This document shows positions 9,649-16,666 of a stretch of 64,000 nucleotides of DNA, piece by piece. The notes below the pieces were generated by a model. It did not search any database and was not told the origin of the DNA. It saw only the letters and a list, made by a program, of their open reading frames with translations. The stretch is taken from positions 930,001-994,000 of the forward strand of contig NZ_CP103289.1 in the NCBI RefSeq assembly GCF_024757985.1. The letters are read 5' to 3'. Source of the DNA: Cellulomonas sp. NS3 (GTDB lineage: Bacteria; Actinomycetota; Actinomycetes; Actinomycetales; Cellulomonadaceae). Positions within the stretch are counted from its first letter, which is position 1. Each line of letters starts with the position of its first letter. Made by a program: the position numbers and the translations under genes.

Positions 9649-9966
9649 TCACGGACGGTCGAGGGCCGCGAGCCGCTGGAGGATCCCATTGACGTGGGCG
9701 AGGTCGTGCCAGAGCACCACCATGTGCTCGTCTGGTAGCCGCGCGGCGATCTCGCGGACCGTCGCTACGTCGTCGACGAGGCTCCCGAGCGTGCACTCCT
9801 GACCGTCAGGAGTGTCACCCGGGCTGTACACCGCCTCCGTGGAGAGGACGTAGTAGAAGTCAGCGCCTAGCTCCACCCGCCCGCCGTGCCGCTTCTCGAG
9901 CTCGTCGAAGAGCAGTCCCACGACGTGCCGGAGGACAGGTAGGGAGACCACGGTCTTGTCGCCCAT
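9649..9966 (-). CDS. Hypothetical protein, 105 aa, common actinobacterial type
   Basis: From ATG 9966. The run LFDELEKRHGGRVELGADFYYVL, then CTLGSLVDDVATVREI and a C-terminal VLWHDLAHVNGILQRLA, matches a pattern I recall from small uncharacterised actinobacterial proteins that also occur in clusters with immunity-like genes. Function unknown. It shares its palindrome interval with the convergent 82-residue gene. Confidence 0.6.
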   Translation of the reverse strand: MGDKTVVSLPVLRHVVGLLFDELEKRHGGRVELGADFYYVLSTEAVYSPGDTPDGQECTLGSLVDDVATVREIAARLPDEHMVVLWHDLAHVNGILQRLAALDRP

Positions 9967-10075
9967 CGCGCCAGTGTGCCGATGCGATCTGGCCGCTCAC
10001 GCGAGGCACACCGCCTCAGGGAGAGGCAGCTGCCACGTCCACGCGCGACCGATCACCCGTCTCGTCCGCATGAGA

Positions 10076-10105
10076 CATGTACTCAAACGTTCGTTTAGGT
10101 GCACC
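10076..10105. repeat. Island palindrome, copy 3
   Basis: Left half CATGTACTCAAACGT, right half TCGTTTAGGTGCACC. It lies between the 5' ends of the divergent genes at 9966 (minus) and 10149 (plus). The right arm carries the TTTAGG variant, giving the copy a polarity shared with copies 4, 9 and 10. Confidence 0.85.
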
Positions 10106-10148
10106 GATGGCGCAGAGCTGGACGTAGCCAGCGCCGTAGCGTTGTGCC

Positions 10149-10532
10149 ATGGACGACTTGGTCGCGATCCGCGAGGCGGCTGCGCTTGTGGATGTCGACC
10201 TCCGCGCCACGCTCGGTTCCTCGTGGTCGTGCCGCGCCGAAGACGACCTCACCATCACGATCAGCGACGGCCACGTGTCTGAGACGTCGCTGCTCGATCC
10301 CGCGGAGTGGTGCGAGATGCAGGGCGCACCAGATGACGAGGCGCACCGTGCCGCTGATGCCTTCGATGCGGTGACGGCTGAGGCCACCGAGATACTGCGG
10401 GTGCTCGGGCGCGAGTGGCCGGTGTGCCGGCACCACGACGTCGTGCTGGACGCTTGTGAAGGGACCTGGCTGTGCCCGGCCGGCGCTGGCCACGACGTGG
10501 CCTTCGTCGGCGAGCTCGCGTCGTCGACGTAG
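10149..10532 (+). CDS. Hypothetical protein with C-terminal Cys/His pattern
   Basis: 127 residues from ATG 10149. The N-terminal two thirds are acidic and unrecognised. The C-terminus has WPVCRHH...LDACEGTWLCPAGAGHD, i.e. Cys/His pairs around a Trp, a pattern I have seen at the end of uncharacterised actinobacterial proteins; metal binding is possible. It alone fills the interval between palindrome copies 3 and 4. Confidence 0.6.
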   Translation: MDDLVAIREAAALVDVDLRATLGSSWSCRAEDDLTITISDGHVSETSLLDPAEWCEMQGAPDDEAHRAADAFDAVTAEATEILRVLGREWPVCRHHDVVLDACEGTWLCPAGAGHDVAFVGELASST

Positions 10533-10557
10533 CCGTCTACCCCCAAGCCCCGAGTAC

Positions 10558-10587
10558 ACCGCACTCAAACGGTCGTTTAGGTGCGTC
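10558..10587. repeat. Island palindrome, copy 4
   Basis: Left half ends in GCACTCAAACGG, right half TCGTTTAGGTGCGTC. It separates the 3' ends of convergent genes; the TAA stop of the minus-strand gene (10577-10579) is formed by the palindrome itself. Confidence 0.83.
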
Positions 10588-11710
10588 TGAGCGTGTGACA
10601 GGTGTCGTGCGCGAGGTCTCGGACGTCGTCTTCGCAGTCGTCGGTGGCGTCGGTGAGGTGCTCGGTCAGCTCGGGGGAGTCGAGGTCGATGAGCGCGCGT
10701 AGGTAGTCGAGCCGGGCCGTGGAGTGCGGAGTGAGTGCCCAGGCGCGGTGGAGCGAGGGAAGGGCGGGCTGGTGCTCGAGGCGCGCGAGGCCAGCGGCGA
10801 GGTCTTCGGTGTCGCACCACTCGCCGGTGTCCACGGCGGCGTCGAACCACTCGAGGATGGCGGGTGCGTCGGACTGGTCGCCGTGGGCGGCGACCACGTC
10901 GCGGCCGACAGCCTGCAGCCAGGGATCTGCGTCGGTGACCCAGGAGCGTGCTCGAGGCAGGGTTACGGGCCCGAGCCGGAGCAGCGCGGTCGTGAGCGCG
11001 CTGTCGCCGCGGCCGAGCTGGGCTTCGAGTTCGGCGAGGTCGAGCAGGGCGAGGTCTCCACGAGCAGCCAGCTCGCGCAGCGCCGCGCCGCGACCGCGCT
11101 GTCCTCGGGCGGTGTCGGCCGCGGACAGGAGCTCGCTTCGTGTGACGTCGGTGAAGTCCGGGCGGTGCGGGAGTTGTGGGACCGGCGCGCGGGACAGGGC
11201 GTAGGCGACCAGCGGCTCGTCGCTCCAAGCCTGCCAAGGCCCGTCAGGGGCGTGGGTCACCGCGGCGGCGAGCTCGTCGTCGTGGAGGCGGCTGAGAATG
11301 AGCTCGCGCAGGCCGTCGCGTGCAGCGGCGCCGGCGTGCGCCCAGACTTGGTCGACCGCCCACGTCCAGTCGTCCCCGGTCGTGCTCGACAGGTGCTGAT
11401 GCAGGATCGCCGCGGCGGAGGTGTCCCCGAGCCGGGACATTTCGACGAGTACCGGGAACCCGATCCCAGAGAGCAGGTCGGCGTCGTGGGGGTCGATCGG
11501 AAGCTCCGCGACCGGGATCTCGAGCTCGACGACGAGACGGGCGAGGTACTCCCCGCGCTGCTCGATCTGTGGCCACCATCGTGGGTCGTGCGCGATGCAC
11601 GCGAGGACGTGCTCGCGTGCGTCGGGCGCATTCAGCGCGAGGCTGTACCCGCGGCCCCGCCCGCGCTGGAGCAGACCCTGCAGCGAGTCCGGTGCCGCCC
11701 AGGTCTCCAT
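10577..11710 (-). CDS. Alpha-helical (HEAT-like) hypothetical protein
   Basis: 377 residues from ATG 11710 (GTG 11731 also possible). The protein is nearly all helical, with repeated Leu/Ala-rich helix pairs ending in Asp or Pro turns (LVEMSRLGDTSAAAILHQHL, LRELAARGDLALLDLAELEAQLG, LEHQPALPSLHRAWAL), the usual look of HEAT/ARM solenoids. Such repeats occur in some immunity proteins and in many unrelated adaptors. It fills the interval between copies 4 and 5. Its stop codon lies inside copy 4. Confidence 0.7.
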   Translation of the reverse strand: METWAAPDSLQGLLQRGRGRGYSLALNAPDAREHVLACIAHDPRWWPQIEQRGEYLARLVVELEIPVAELPIDPHDADLLSGIGFPVLVEMSRLGDTSAAAILHQHLSSTTGDDWTWAVDQVWAHAGAAARDGLRELILSRLHDDELAAAVTHAPDGPWQAWSDEPLVAYALSRAPVPQLPHRPDFTDVTRSELLSAADTARGQRGRGAALRELAARGDLALLDLAELEAQLGRGDSALTTALLRLGPVTLPRARSWVTDADPWLQAVGRDVVAAHGDQSDAPAILEWFDAAVDTGEWCDTEDLAAGLARLEHQPALPSLHRAWALTPHSTARLDYLRALIDLDSPELTEHLTDATDDCEDDVRDLAHDTCHTLRRT

Positions 11711-11748
11711 GGGTCGCAGTCTCGCACCCACCGCACGGACGCCCGACG

Positions 11749-11778
11749 GGTGATTTCAAACGGACGATTGAGTGCATG
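11749..11778. repeat. Island palindrome, copy 5
   Basis: Left half GGTGATTTCAAACGG, right half ACGATTGAGTGCATG. It separates the divergent genes at 11710 (minus) and 11776 (plus). Its last three bases are the probable ATG of the plus-strand gene. It is one of the more diverged copies. Confidence 0.75.
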
Positions 11779-12813
11779 TACTGGTGGGACGATGCGGTCT
11801 CGTCGAGGGTTGGGGGGCTTGTGGTGCTGCCGTACGCATACCAGGTGGCGCAGTACGACCCGCGTGACTACGAGAACGGTGCCTACGTCGGTCCGTTGGA
11901 CAGCGACACCGATGAGGGGCCGCTCGAGGCTGCGTATCTGACTGCCCTTGCGGCGTTCGCCCGGGAGCTCGAGGTGACCCACCTCATCGTTCGGGGTCCG
12001 CGGTACCTCGGGGACGCGAACCCCGACGAGACACCCCTGGCCGCGGACGACGTCCTCGCGCGGCTGTTCGGCGCCGACCTCGCCGGCTACGTCGACGGCG
12101 CGGTCCTGGACATCGCGGGTGCTCAAGCTCTGGTGCAGGACAAGTTCCGGGGTGGCACGCACTACTGCACGCTCGAGGCTGACCAGATGCTCGTGCACAT
12201 CGACTGGGACATGTACATGTTCGTCGGGACCGCGACGCCCTGTCCGGGCGCGGTGGCCGCGACCCATGCGGCTGGGATCTTCGCCACTAAGTGTGACTTC
12301 GTGCTCAGCGAGTGGCTCGACGACAGTTATCCGAGAATCAGCCGGCCGATCGACGCGGAGTTCTGGGCTGAGGTCGAGGCCCTCCTCGCTGTCGAGGGAG
12401 CGGTGCTGCTCGAGGAGACCGCGGCCTGGCGGCGTTGGCACCGGATCACCCTCGGTGCGCCGCGCCCGATGCTGAGGCCGCGGTGCGTGGTCTGGGTCTG
12501 GCCCGACCTCGACCCCGACGTCGACGCGGTCCTCGCGCGCCCTTCCGGCGAGATTGGGCTCGACGAGCTGGTCTGGCTCACCGCCGACGGCGCGCTCCGA
12601 TCCCGCAGAGTTGTCGACGAGGACGGCGAGGACGGCTCGGCGTCCGTGGTGGTGGAAGCCACGGGAGCGCGGTCGGCTTGGTGGCGCCCTGGTCACGCTG
12701 GTCAGCAGGCGCCACTCATCGAGGCGGTACAGCCGCGGTCGTCCTCGTCCCAGCCCTCGTCGACCAACTCCCGCGGGTCCGGGTACTCGGGGTGCTGGTC
12801 GTTGCGCCAGTAG
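11776..12813 (+). CDS. Hypothetical protein with read-through C-terminus
   Basis: 345 residues if started at the ATG lying in palindrome copy 5; GTG 11821 (VVLPYAYQVAQYDP) is an alternative. Residues ~1-190 contain a segment I recall from uncharacterised actinobacterial proteins (HYCTLEADQMLVHIDWDMYMFVG). Residues ~195-295 (EFWAEVEALLAVEGAVLLEETAAWRRWHRI onward) may be a second domain. The last ~37 residues are antisense to a gene fragment at 12702-12833 and are unlikely to be native, so the original 3' end has probably been lost. Confidence 0.6.
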   Translation: MYWWDDAVSSRVGGLVVLPYAYQVAQYDPRDYENGAYVGPLDSDTDEGPLEAAYLTALAAFARELEVTHLIVRGPRYLGDANPDETPLAADDVLARLFGADLAGYVDGAVLDIAGAQALVQDKFRGGTHYCTLEADQMLVHIDWDMYMFVGTATPCPGAVAATHAAGIFATKCDFVLSEWLDDSYPRISRPIDAEFWAEVEALLAVEGAVLLEETAAWRRWHRITLGAPRPMLRPRCVVWVWPDLDPDVDAVLARPSGEIGLDELVWLTADGALRSRRVVDEDGEDGSASVVVEATGARSAWWRPGHAGQQAPLIEAVQPRSSSSQPSSTNSRGSGYSGCWSLRQ

Positions 12814-12833
12814 CCGATCAGTCGCAGATGCAC
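12702..12833 (-). pseudogene. Truncated remnant of a small actinobacterial protein gene
   Basis: On the minus strand from GTG 12833, 43 codons give HLRLIGYWRNDQHPEYPDP followed by RELVDEGWDEDDR and then a stop shortly after. From memory, LIGYWRxxxxPxYPDPxxFVDxxWDxxER opens a common uncharacterised actinobacterial family of about 90-100 residues that ends in a cysteine-containing, Trp/Pro/Glu-rich segment. That second half is missing here. The fragment overlaps the 3' end of the plus-strand gene before it. Confidence 0.5.
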
Positions 12834-12945
12834 GCGGACATCTTCGCGGCTCTTCGGATCCGCTCATACCGGCTGGCTGGCACAGTGCTCGCGCAGCCGA
12901 GGTAAGCGCCCCGATCGTCGCCGAACTACGAAGTTCCCGGGAGTG

Positions 12946-12975
12946 CATGCACTCAAACGATCTTCCAAGTGCACC
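12946..12975. repeat. Island palindrome, copy 6
   Basis: Left half CATGCACTCAAACGA is canonical; the right half TCTTCCAAGTGCACC has diverged in the inner arm. It lies between the gene fragment on the minus strand and the membrane protein gene at 13090. Confidence 0.78.
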
Positions 12976-13089
12976 TGACCGGACCGCCACGGGCCCGGGC
13001 TCGGGGATCGGTGGCCGCGATACCTCAAGTCGTCACATCGAATTCGATATGCACAGCACGCGTATCGACTATCGAGATGGAGCCGCGCG

Positions 13090-13746
13090 ATGCGAGTAGT
13101 GGAAGCACCCACAGCACCTACCCGGCGCGCGGGGGTCGCGCTCCTCGTCGGCGCGGCGACCGTGATTGGGCTGCTCGGGATCCTCGCCGGCATCGCAGCA
13201 GCGATCGGCGCCGGCGCCGCGGGAGCCGGCTCGGGCGTGGCAGTCCCGGTCGTCAGCAAAGCGCAGGCCGACGTGCCCGACAACGTGTCGGCCGTGGTCA
13301 ACGGCACCGGTCTGCCCGGGCGCGCGCCGGTGAGCATCACCCGGCAGGGCCCTCTCATGCTGTCCGTCTATGAAGACGTCTCGGCGCCCACGCGCATCCT
13401 CGCCCGCGCCGACGTCTGGGCATCGGCGATCGCCGCCGGAGCCGCGGTGCTGATCCTCGTCCCGGTCCTGCGGAGCACCGCGTCGCGAGACCCCTTCGCT
13501 CCGCGCAACGCACCGCGGCTCGCCCTCGCCGCGGCCGTCGCACTCGTGGGATGGGGAGCCGCCGCGCTCCTGCCGGTCGCCGTCGCGGGCACCGTGGTAC
13601 CGGGCGTCGCCGCTGAGGCGGGAGCGTGGCAGCCGGTCTTCCGGCCCGACTACTGGCCGGTCGGGTTCGTCGTCGCACTCGCCGTGCTGGCGTTCGCGAC
13701 CTGGCACGGCCGCCAGCTCGCCGCAGACACCGACGGCCTCGTGTGA
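13090..13746 (+). CDS. DUF2975-like four-helix membrane protein
   Basis: 218 residues from ATG 13090. Membrane segments at about 15-45 (VALLVGAATVIGLLGILAGIAA), 108-128, 140-165 and 195-212. The layout, and the HTH gene overlapping its 3' end, are those of the DUF2975/YozG-type pairs found in many Gram-positive bacteria. The partners are thought to form a membrane-linked regulatory unit, of uncertain role. It occupies one interval of the island together with its HTH partner. Confidence 0.7.
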   Translation: MRVVEAPTAPTRRAGVALLVGAATVIGLLGILAGIAAAIGAGAAGAGSGVAVPVVSKAQADVPDNVSAVVNGTGLPGRAPVSITRQGPLMLSVYEDVSAPTRILARADVWASAIAAGAAVLILVPVLRSTASRDPFAPRNAPRLALAAAVALVGWGAAALLPVAVAGTVVPGVAAEAGAWQPVFRPDYWPVGFVVALAVLAFATWHGRQLAADTDGLV

Positions 13747-14015
13747 GCTCAGAGCCCGACGACTCGGCCGGTCACGAGGTCCGGTCCCACCTGGGCGCCC
13801 TGCTCGACGCCCGAGGGACGACGCTGGTCGAGCTCGCACACCGGACGGGCGTAACCGTGGCCAACCTCTCGGTGCTCAAGAACGACCGGGCCCGCGCCGT
13901 CCGCTTCTCGACACTCACGGCGATCTGCCACGCCCTCGACTGCCAACCCGGCGACCTGCTCAGCGTGACCGCACCACACGAGCCGGACCCGCGTGCCGAC
14001 GCCCCTCACGAGTGA
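13743..14015 (+). CDS. XRE-family helix-turn-helix regulator
   Basis: 90 residues from GTG 13743, overlapping the stop of the membrane protein gene. The HTH reads TLVELAHRTGVTVANLSVLKNDRARAVRFSTLTAICHALDCQPGDLL, typical of the YozG/Cro-C1 group: helix 2 ELAHRTGV, recognition helix VANLSVLKN, and the CQPGDLL tail. The overlap implies co-translation. It ends exactly one base before palindrome copy 7. Confidence 0.85.
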   Translation: MSSEPDDSAGHEVRSHLGALLDARGTTLVELAHRTGVTVANLSVLKNDRARAVRFSTLTAICHALDCQPGDLLSVTAPHEPDPRADAPHE

Positions 14016-14045
14016 CATGTACCTGAACCTTCGTTTGAGTACACC
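14016..14045. repeat. Island palindrome, copy 7 (inverted polarity)
   Basis: Left half CATGTACCTGAACCT, right half TCGTTTGAGTACACC. The variant arm (TTCAGGT when read on the other strand) is on the left, the opposite of copies 3, 4, 9 and 10. Its right flank matches the left flank of copy 2 in inverted form. Confidence 0.82.
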
Positions 14046-14200
14046 CGTCGCGCTGCCGACGAAGTGCCCGCTTCACCCGATGATGAGTGCCACGCGTTCA
14101 CCAGCGGGCTCGACGCGATGCCCTCCGGTCTAAGGCAGACCCGGATGTGGTCGAAGGTGCCGCGCGTGGGGGCGCAGTGTTCACGCGCCTGCTCGAGTTC
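14046..14200 (+). pseudogene. Decayed 5' end of a paralogue of the gene at 8500-9219
   Basis: The first ~52 bases match the inverted 9203-9254 region closely, including an ATGATGAGTGCC start context. Further homology with the 5' coding part of the 8500-9219 gene continues: CTC-ACGCGAT-CC-TCCGGT near 14112-14130, and a segment near 14165-14190 that in one frame reads AARGGAVFTRLLEF against AARRGAMFTLVLLP in the intact gene. Indels and a TAA near 14132 break the frame. Confidence 0.55.
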
Positions 14201-14209
14201 GGAGGAGAC

Positions 14210-14668
14210 ATGTCTGACTCTGATGCATCGCTCATCGCCGCCGAACTGATGTACCTGGCGCGCGAGGGCAGCGCCACAGACCGTGCCAACGCTGCCGCGG
14301 ACCCCCGCGTACCGCTCGAAGGCCTGTGGCTGCTTGCCCGCGACAGCGACCCGGGCGTGCGGGGGGCGGTGGTCCTCAACCCTGAGGTGCCGGCAGCGGT
14401 CCTTGAGGCGATCGCGGCCGCAAACGACGACCTGCGCGAGAAGGCGGGAACCCACCCGAATGCGCCGCTTGAACTCATGGAGAGCGTCCCGCTCATCTGG
14501 CACACCCAGAGGTCACTCGTTCGCTACACGGAGCGCCAGGGCACTTCCGGGCACACCCGCGACGAGCTCCTCAGCGCATGGTCGCAGGCGCACAGCCGAA
14601 GCGACTGGACGACAACCCTCGGGCAGACCTGGACCGTGATCGCGGGGGGGCCACACGAGAAGCCCTAG
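14210..14668 (+). CDS. LRV/HEAT-type repeat protein, 152 aa
   Basis: ATG 14210 is preceded by GGAGGA at good spacing, which decides the start. Residues ~15-90 have the leucine-rich-variant pattern: RANAAADPRVPLEGLWLLARD, SDPGVRGAVVLNPEVPAAVLEAIAA, NDDLREKAGTHPNAPLELMES, each with an N/D-P turn followed by a Leu helix. The C-terminal half is helical. No known function. It sits between copies 7 and 8, downstream of the decayed gene start. Confidence 0.7.
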   Translation: MSDSDASLIAAELMYLAREGSATDRANAAADPRVPLEGLWLLARDSDPGVRGAVVLNPEVPAAVLEAIAAANDDLREKAGTHPNAPLELMESVPLIWHTQRSLVRYTERQGTSGHTRDELLSAWSQAHSRSDWTTTLGQTWTVIAGGPHEKP

Positions 14669-14723
14669 CACCACGCGCCCCTCGGACCGCTCCCGGCGCT
14701 GAGCAACACCCTCGGCCGTGAGA

Positions 14724-14753
14724 CATGTACTCAAACGATCGTTTGAGTACAGC
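14724..14753. repeat. Island palindrome, copy 8 (perfect core)
   Basis: The inner 24 bases (14727-14750) form a perfect palindrome with half-site GTACTCAAACGA. The left flank CTCGGCCGTGAGACATG is repeated, inverted, to the right of copy 1. It lies between two genes in the same orientation. Confidence 0.88.
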
Positions 14754-14818
14754 CTTGGCCCGATCCGACGGCCTGGCGCCCGGCGTCGATCGGCCGATGT
14801 CTACGGCAGAGTGACGAC

Positions 14819-15310
14819 GTGGAACGTCAGCGCCGTGTTGCCGGCAGCGCCCGCTTCGCCGAGCTGGCACGCATGCTCGACGTCGACGTCGACGCGCGCG
14901 ACGAGCACCAGCGCTGGGACGTCTACCGGCAGGCGCTGGCCCGCCCGGGGCTCGAGCCCCAACTTCTGGCCACCACGGCCAACGAGCCGGACGGCGCGAT
15001 CGCGGTCGGTGTGGTCTTTGAGATGCTCGAACGCCTCGACCCGGACGCGGCCGCGCCCTGGATCGAGGCGGTGCCGGCGTCGCATCGGGACAAGGTCCTG
15101 ACCCGGGCGGGTGACCTCGCGATCCTGCGGGCCTGCGTGCCACCGGACGCCGCCGCGTCGAGCGACGCGGTCGACAGCTGGTCGGACTGGCTGCAACGAC
15201 GACTCGTCGACGACACTGCAAGCCTTGGCGTGCTCGCGCTGCTCGAGGTTCACGGCCGCACCCGACGAGTCCGAGGACGCGCCCGTAGCCGCCTCGCCGC
15301 GAAGCGCTGA
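14819..15310 (+). CDS. Helical hypothetical protein, 163 aa
   Basis: From GTG 14819 (start uncertain, no clear ribosome site). All-helical, with ARFAELARMLDVDVDARDEHQRW, IAVGVVFEMLERLDPDAAAPWIEAVP and a basic C-terminal tail. The pattern resembles solenoid-type uncharacterised proteins of Streptomyces and relatives; not recognised by name. It is followed by the gene at 15358 without an intervening palindrome, so the two share one interval. Confidence 0.58.
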   Translation: MERQRRVAGSARFAELARMLDVDVDARDEHQRWDVYRQALARPGLEPQLLATTANEPDGAIAVGVVFEMLERLDPDAAAPWIEAVPASHRDKVLTRAGDLAILRACVPPDAAASSDAVDSWSDWLQRRLVDDTASLGVLALLEVHGRTRRVRGRARSRLAAKR

Positions 15311-15357
15311 GTTGAGCATGGGCGTCGAGCCCTGTGCCGGCATGGATGATCGTGCTC

Positions 15358-15951
15358 ATGCCCAAGTCCTCGAAGCCGAAGAAGCCGCCTATTGACAAGA
15401 AGGCGGTCACGGCGAAACTCGAGCGCGCCCAGCAGGACCAGTTGCGCGTCCGCGTCCGCCGCTGGATTCCCGACGCAGATCCCGTCGAAGGGTTCGTCGT
15501 CGGCATTGGGCGACGATGGGTGGCCCTGGCCCAACTCTCGGACCGCATCCTCCTGGACGGCTGGGCTCTCGTGCGCCTCAAGGACATCCAGGCCGTGAAG
15601 ATCTACCCCGACCCGAACACCTTCGCTACGCGGGCCCTGCGGCTCCGGTCGCAGTGGCCACCGGTTGCCCCTCCCGTCGACCTCGACCACACCGTCGCGG
15701 CCATCACCGCCGCCACCAAGGTGGCGCCGCTGCTCACGGTGCACGAGGAGTTCGCCCGGCCCGACGTGTGCTGGATCGGCATGGTCCGCTCGGTCGACGA
15801 CACGACGCTCGCTCTGCATGAGGTCGACGGTGAGGCCAACTGGCTACGGAAGGTCACCATGATCGACCTCGACTCCATCACCCGACTGGACATGGGCGGT
15901 GGGTACGAGGAGGCGCTCCACCTGGTCGCCGGCGAGCCTCCAAAGCGCTGA
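15358..15951 (+). CDS. Hypothetical protein with two Sm/SH3-like halves
   Basis: 197 residues from ATG 15358. After a Lys/Pro-rich start (MPKSSKPKKPPIDKKAV) come two similar beta-rich halves: VEGFVVGIGRRWVALAQLSDRILLDGWALVRLKDIQAV and CWIGMVRSVDDTTLALHEVDG...VTMIDLDSITRLDM. The strand order and the final D/I-hydrophobic segment resemble Sm-like or SH3-like barrels (inference). Function unknown. Downstream member of a two-gene interval between copies 8 and 9. Confidence 0.65.
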   Translation: MPKSSKPKKPPIDKKAVTAKLERAQQDQLRVRVRRWIPDADPVEGFVVGIGRRWVALAQLSDRILLDGWALVRLKDIQAVKIYPDPNTFATRALRLRSQWPPVAPPVDLDHTVAAITAATKVAPLLTVHEEFARPDVCWIGMVRSVDDTTLALHEVDGEANWLRKVTMIDLDSITRLDMGGGYEEALHLVAGEPPKR

Positions 15952-15984
15952 CGAGTCCACGCCCGGTCTCTCGACGCTCGAGTA

Positions 15985-16014
15985 CATGCACACAAACGTT
16001 CGTTTAGGTACAGG
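15985..16014. repeat. Island palindrome, copy 9
   Basis: Left half CATGCACACAAACGT, right half TCGTTTAGGTACAGG. It lies between two plus-strand genes and has the same polarity as copies 3, 4 and 10. Confidence 0.83.
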
Positions 16015-16064
16015 TGTCGACCTCTCGCGTCGAGGCCCGCGGGGCAAGGGATAGGCAGACTGGC

Positions 16065-16541
16065 GTGGGGACAGTCGAACGGCCGTACCCCACGAGTGGC
16101 TACCTGGTGCACGCGGCGTTGGGCGTCCGACGGTATGAGGGGCCGAGCCTGCTGATCGTGGAACGGGATCTGCCAGAGTCGTTCGTCGGGCTGGCCGAGG
16201 ACGAGCAGGACCGACGGATCGACCTGGCCTTGTCGTTCGTCTGGCGCTGGGCCGAAGCGGAGGGCGCGGACCGCATGCGGGTCGAAGTCGTGCCGAGAGA
16301 CGCAGACCTTGCTCGGCAGACCGGCCTCGAGGCGACAGGCAGGCACGGCCTGTGCTTCGTCGGTCCGTTCAGCGTGGCGGCAGGCATCGAACTCTTGGCG
16401 GCGAACCCCGAGCGGGTGTGGGTATGGGCCGGAGACCGGCCCCTGGTGTTCCTGGACGAGACCTGGGACACGGTCGTCGTCCAGCTCCCCGAAGCGCAGG
16501 TCGGACGATTCTCAGCCCAGCTCACAGCCGCCCTCACGTAG
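16065..16541 (+). CDS. Hypothetical protein, 158 aa
   Basis: GTG 16065 was chosen because the preceding AAGGGA region could serve for ribosome binding; an upstream GTG at 16014 would begin inside palindrome copy 9. Mixed alpha/beta with an acidic helix (LAEDEQDRRIDLALSFVWRWAEAEG) and a final ETWDTVVVQLPEAQVGRF. No family recognised. It alone fills the interval between copies 9 and 10. Confidence 0.58.
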   Translation: MGTVERPYPTSGYLVHAALGVRRYEGPSLLIVERDLPESFVGLAEDEQDRRIDLALSFVWRWAEAEGADRMRVEVVPRDADLARQTGLEATGRHGLCFVGPFSVAAGIELLAANPERVWVWAGDRPLVFLDETWDTVVVQLPEAQVGRFSAQLTAALT

Positions 16542-16600
16542 GCAGCCGAACGGCCCGACGACACGGCCATCCGGCTGCCGCAGCGCAGCCCGACCGCGTA

Positions 16601-16630
16601 CATGCACTCAAACGATCGTTCAGGTGCACG
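16601..16630. repeat. Island palindrome, copy 10
   Basis: Left half CATGCACTCAAACGA, right half TCGTTCAGGTGCACG. It lies between the 3' ends of the convergent genes ending at 16541 (plus) and 16667 (minus). Confidence 0.85.
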
Positions 16631-16666
16631 TTCCGTCGTAGCGATGCCACACGAGCCGCGCGGCGG

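Noticed and set aside
10095-11237. Long minus-strand open frame across two island genes
   Set aside because: It overlaps the 127-aa gene and the HEAT-like gene in other frames, is Arg/Pro-rich and lacks a start context; a shadow of high GC content.
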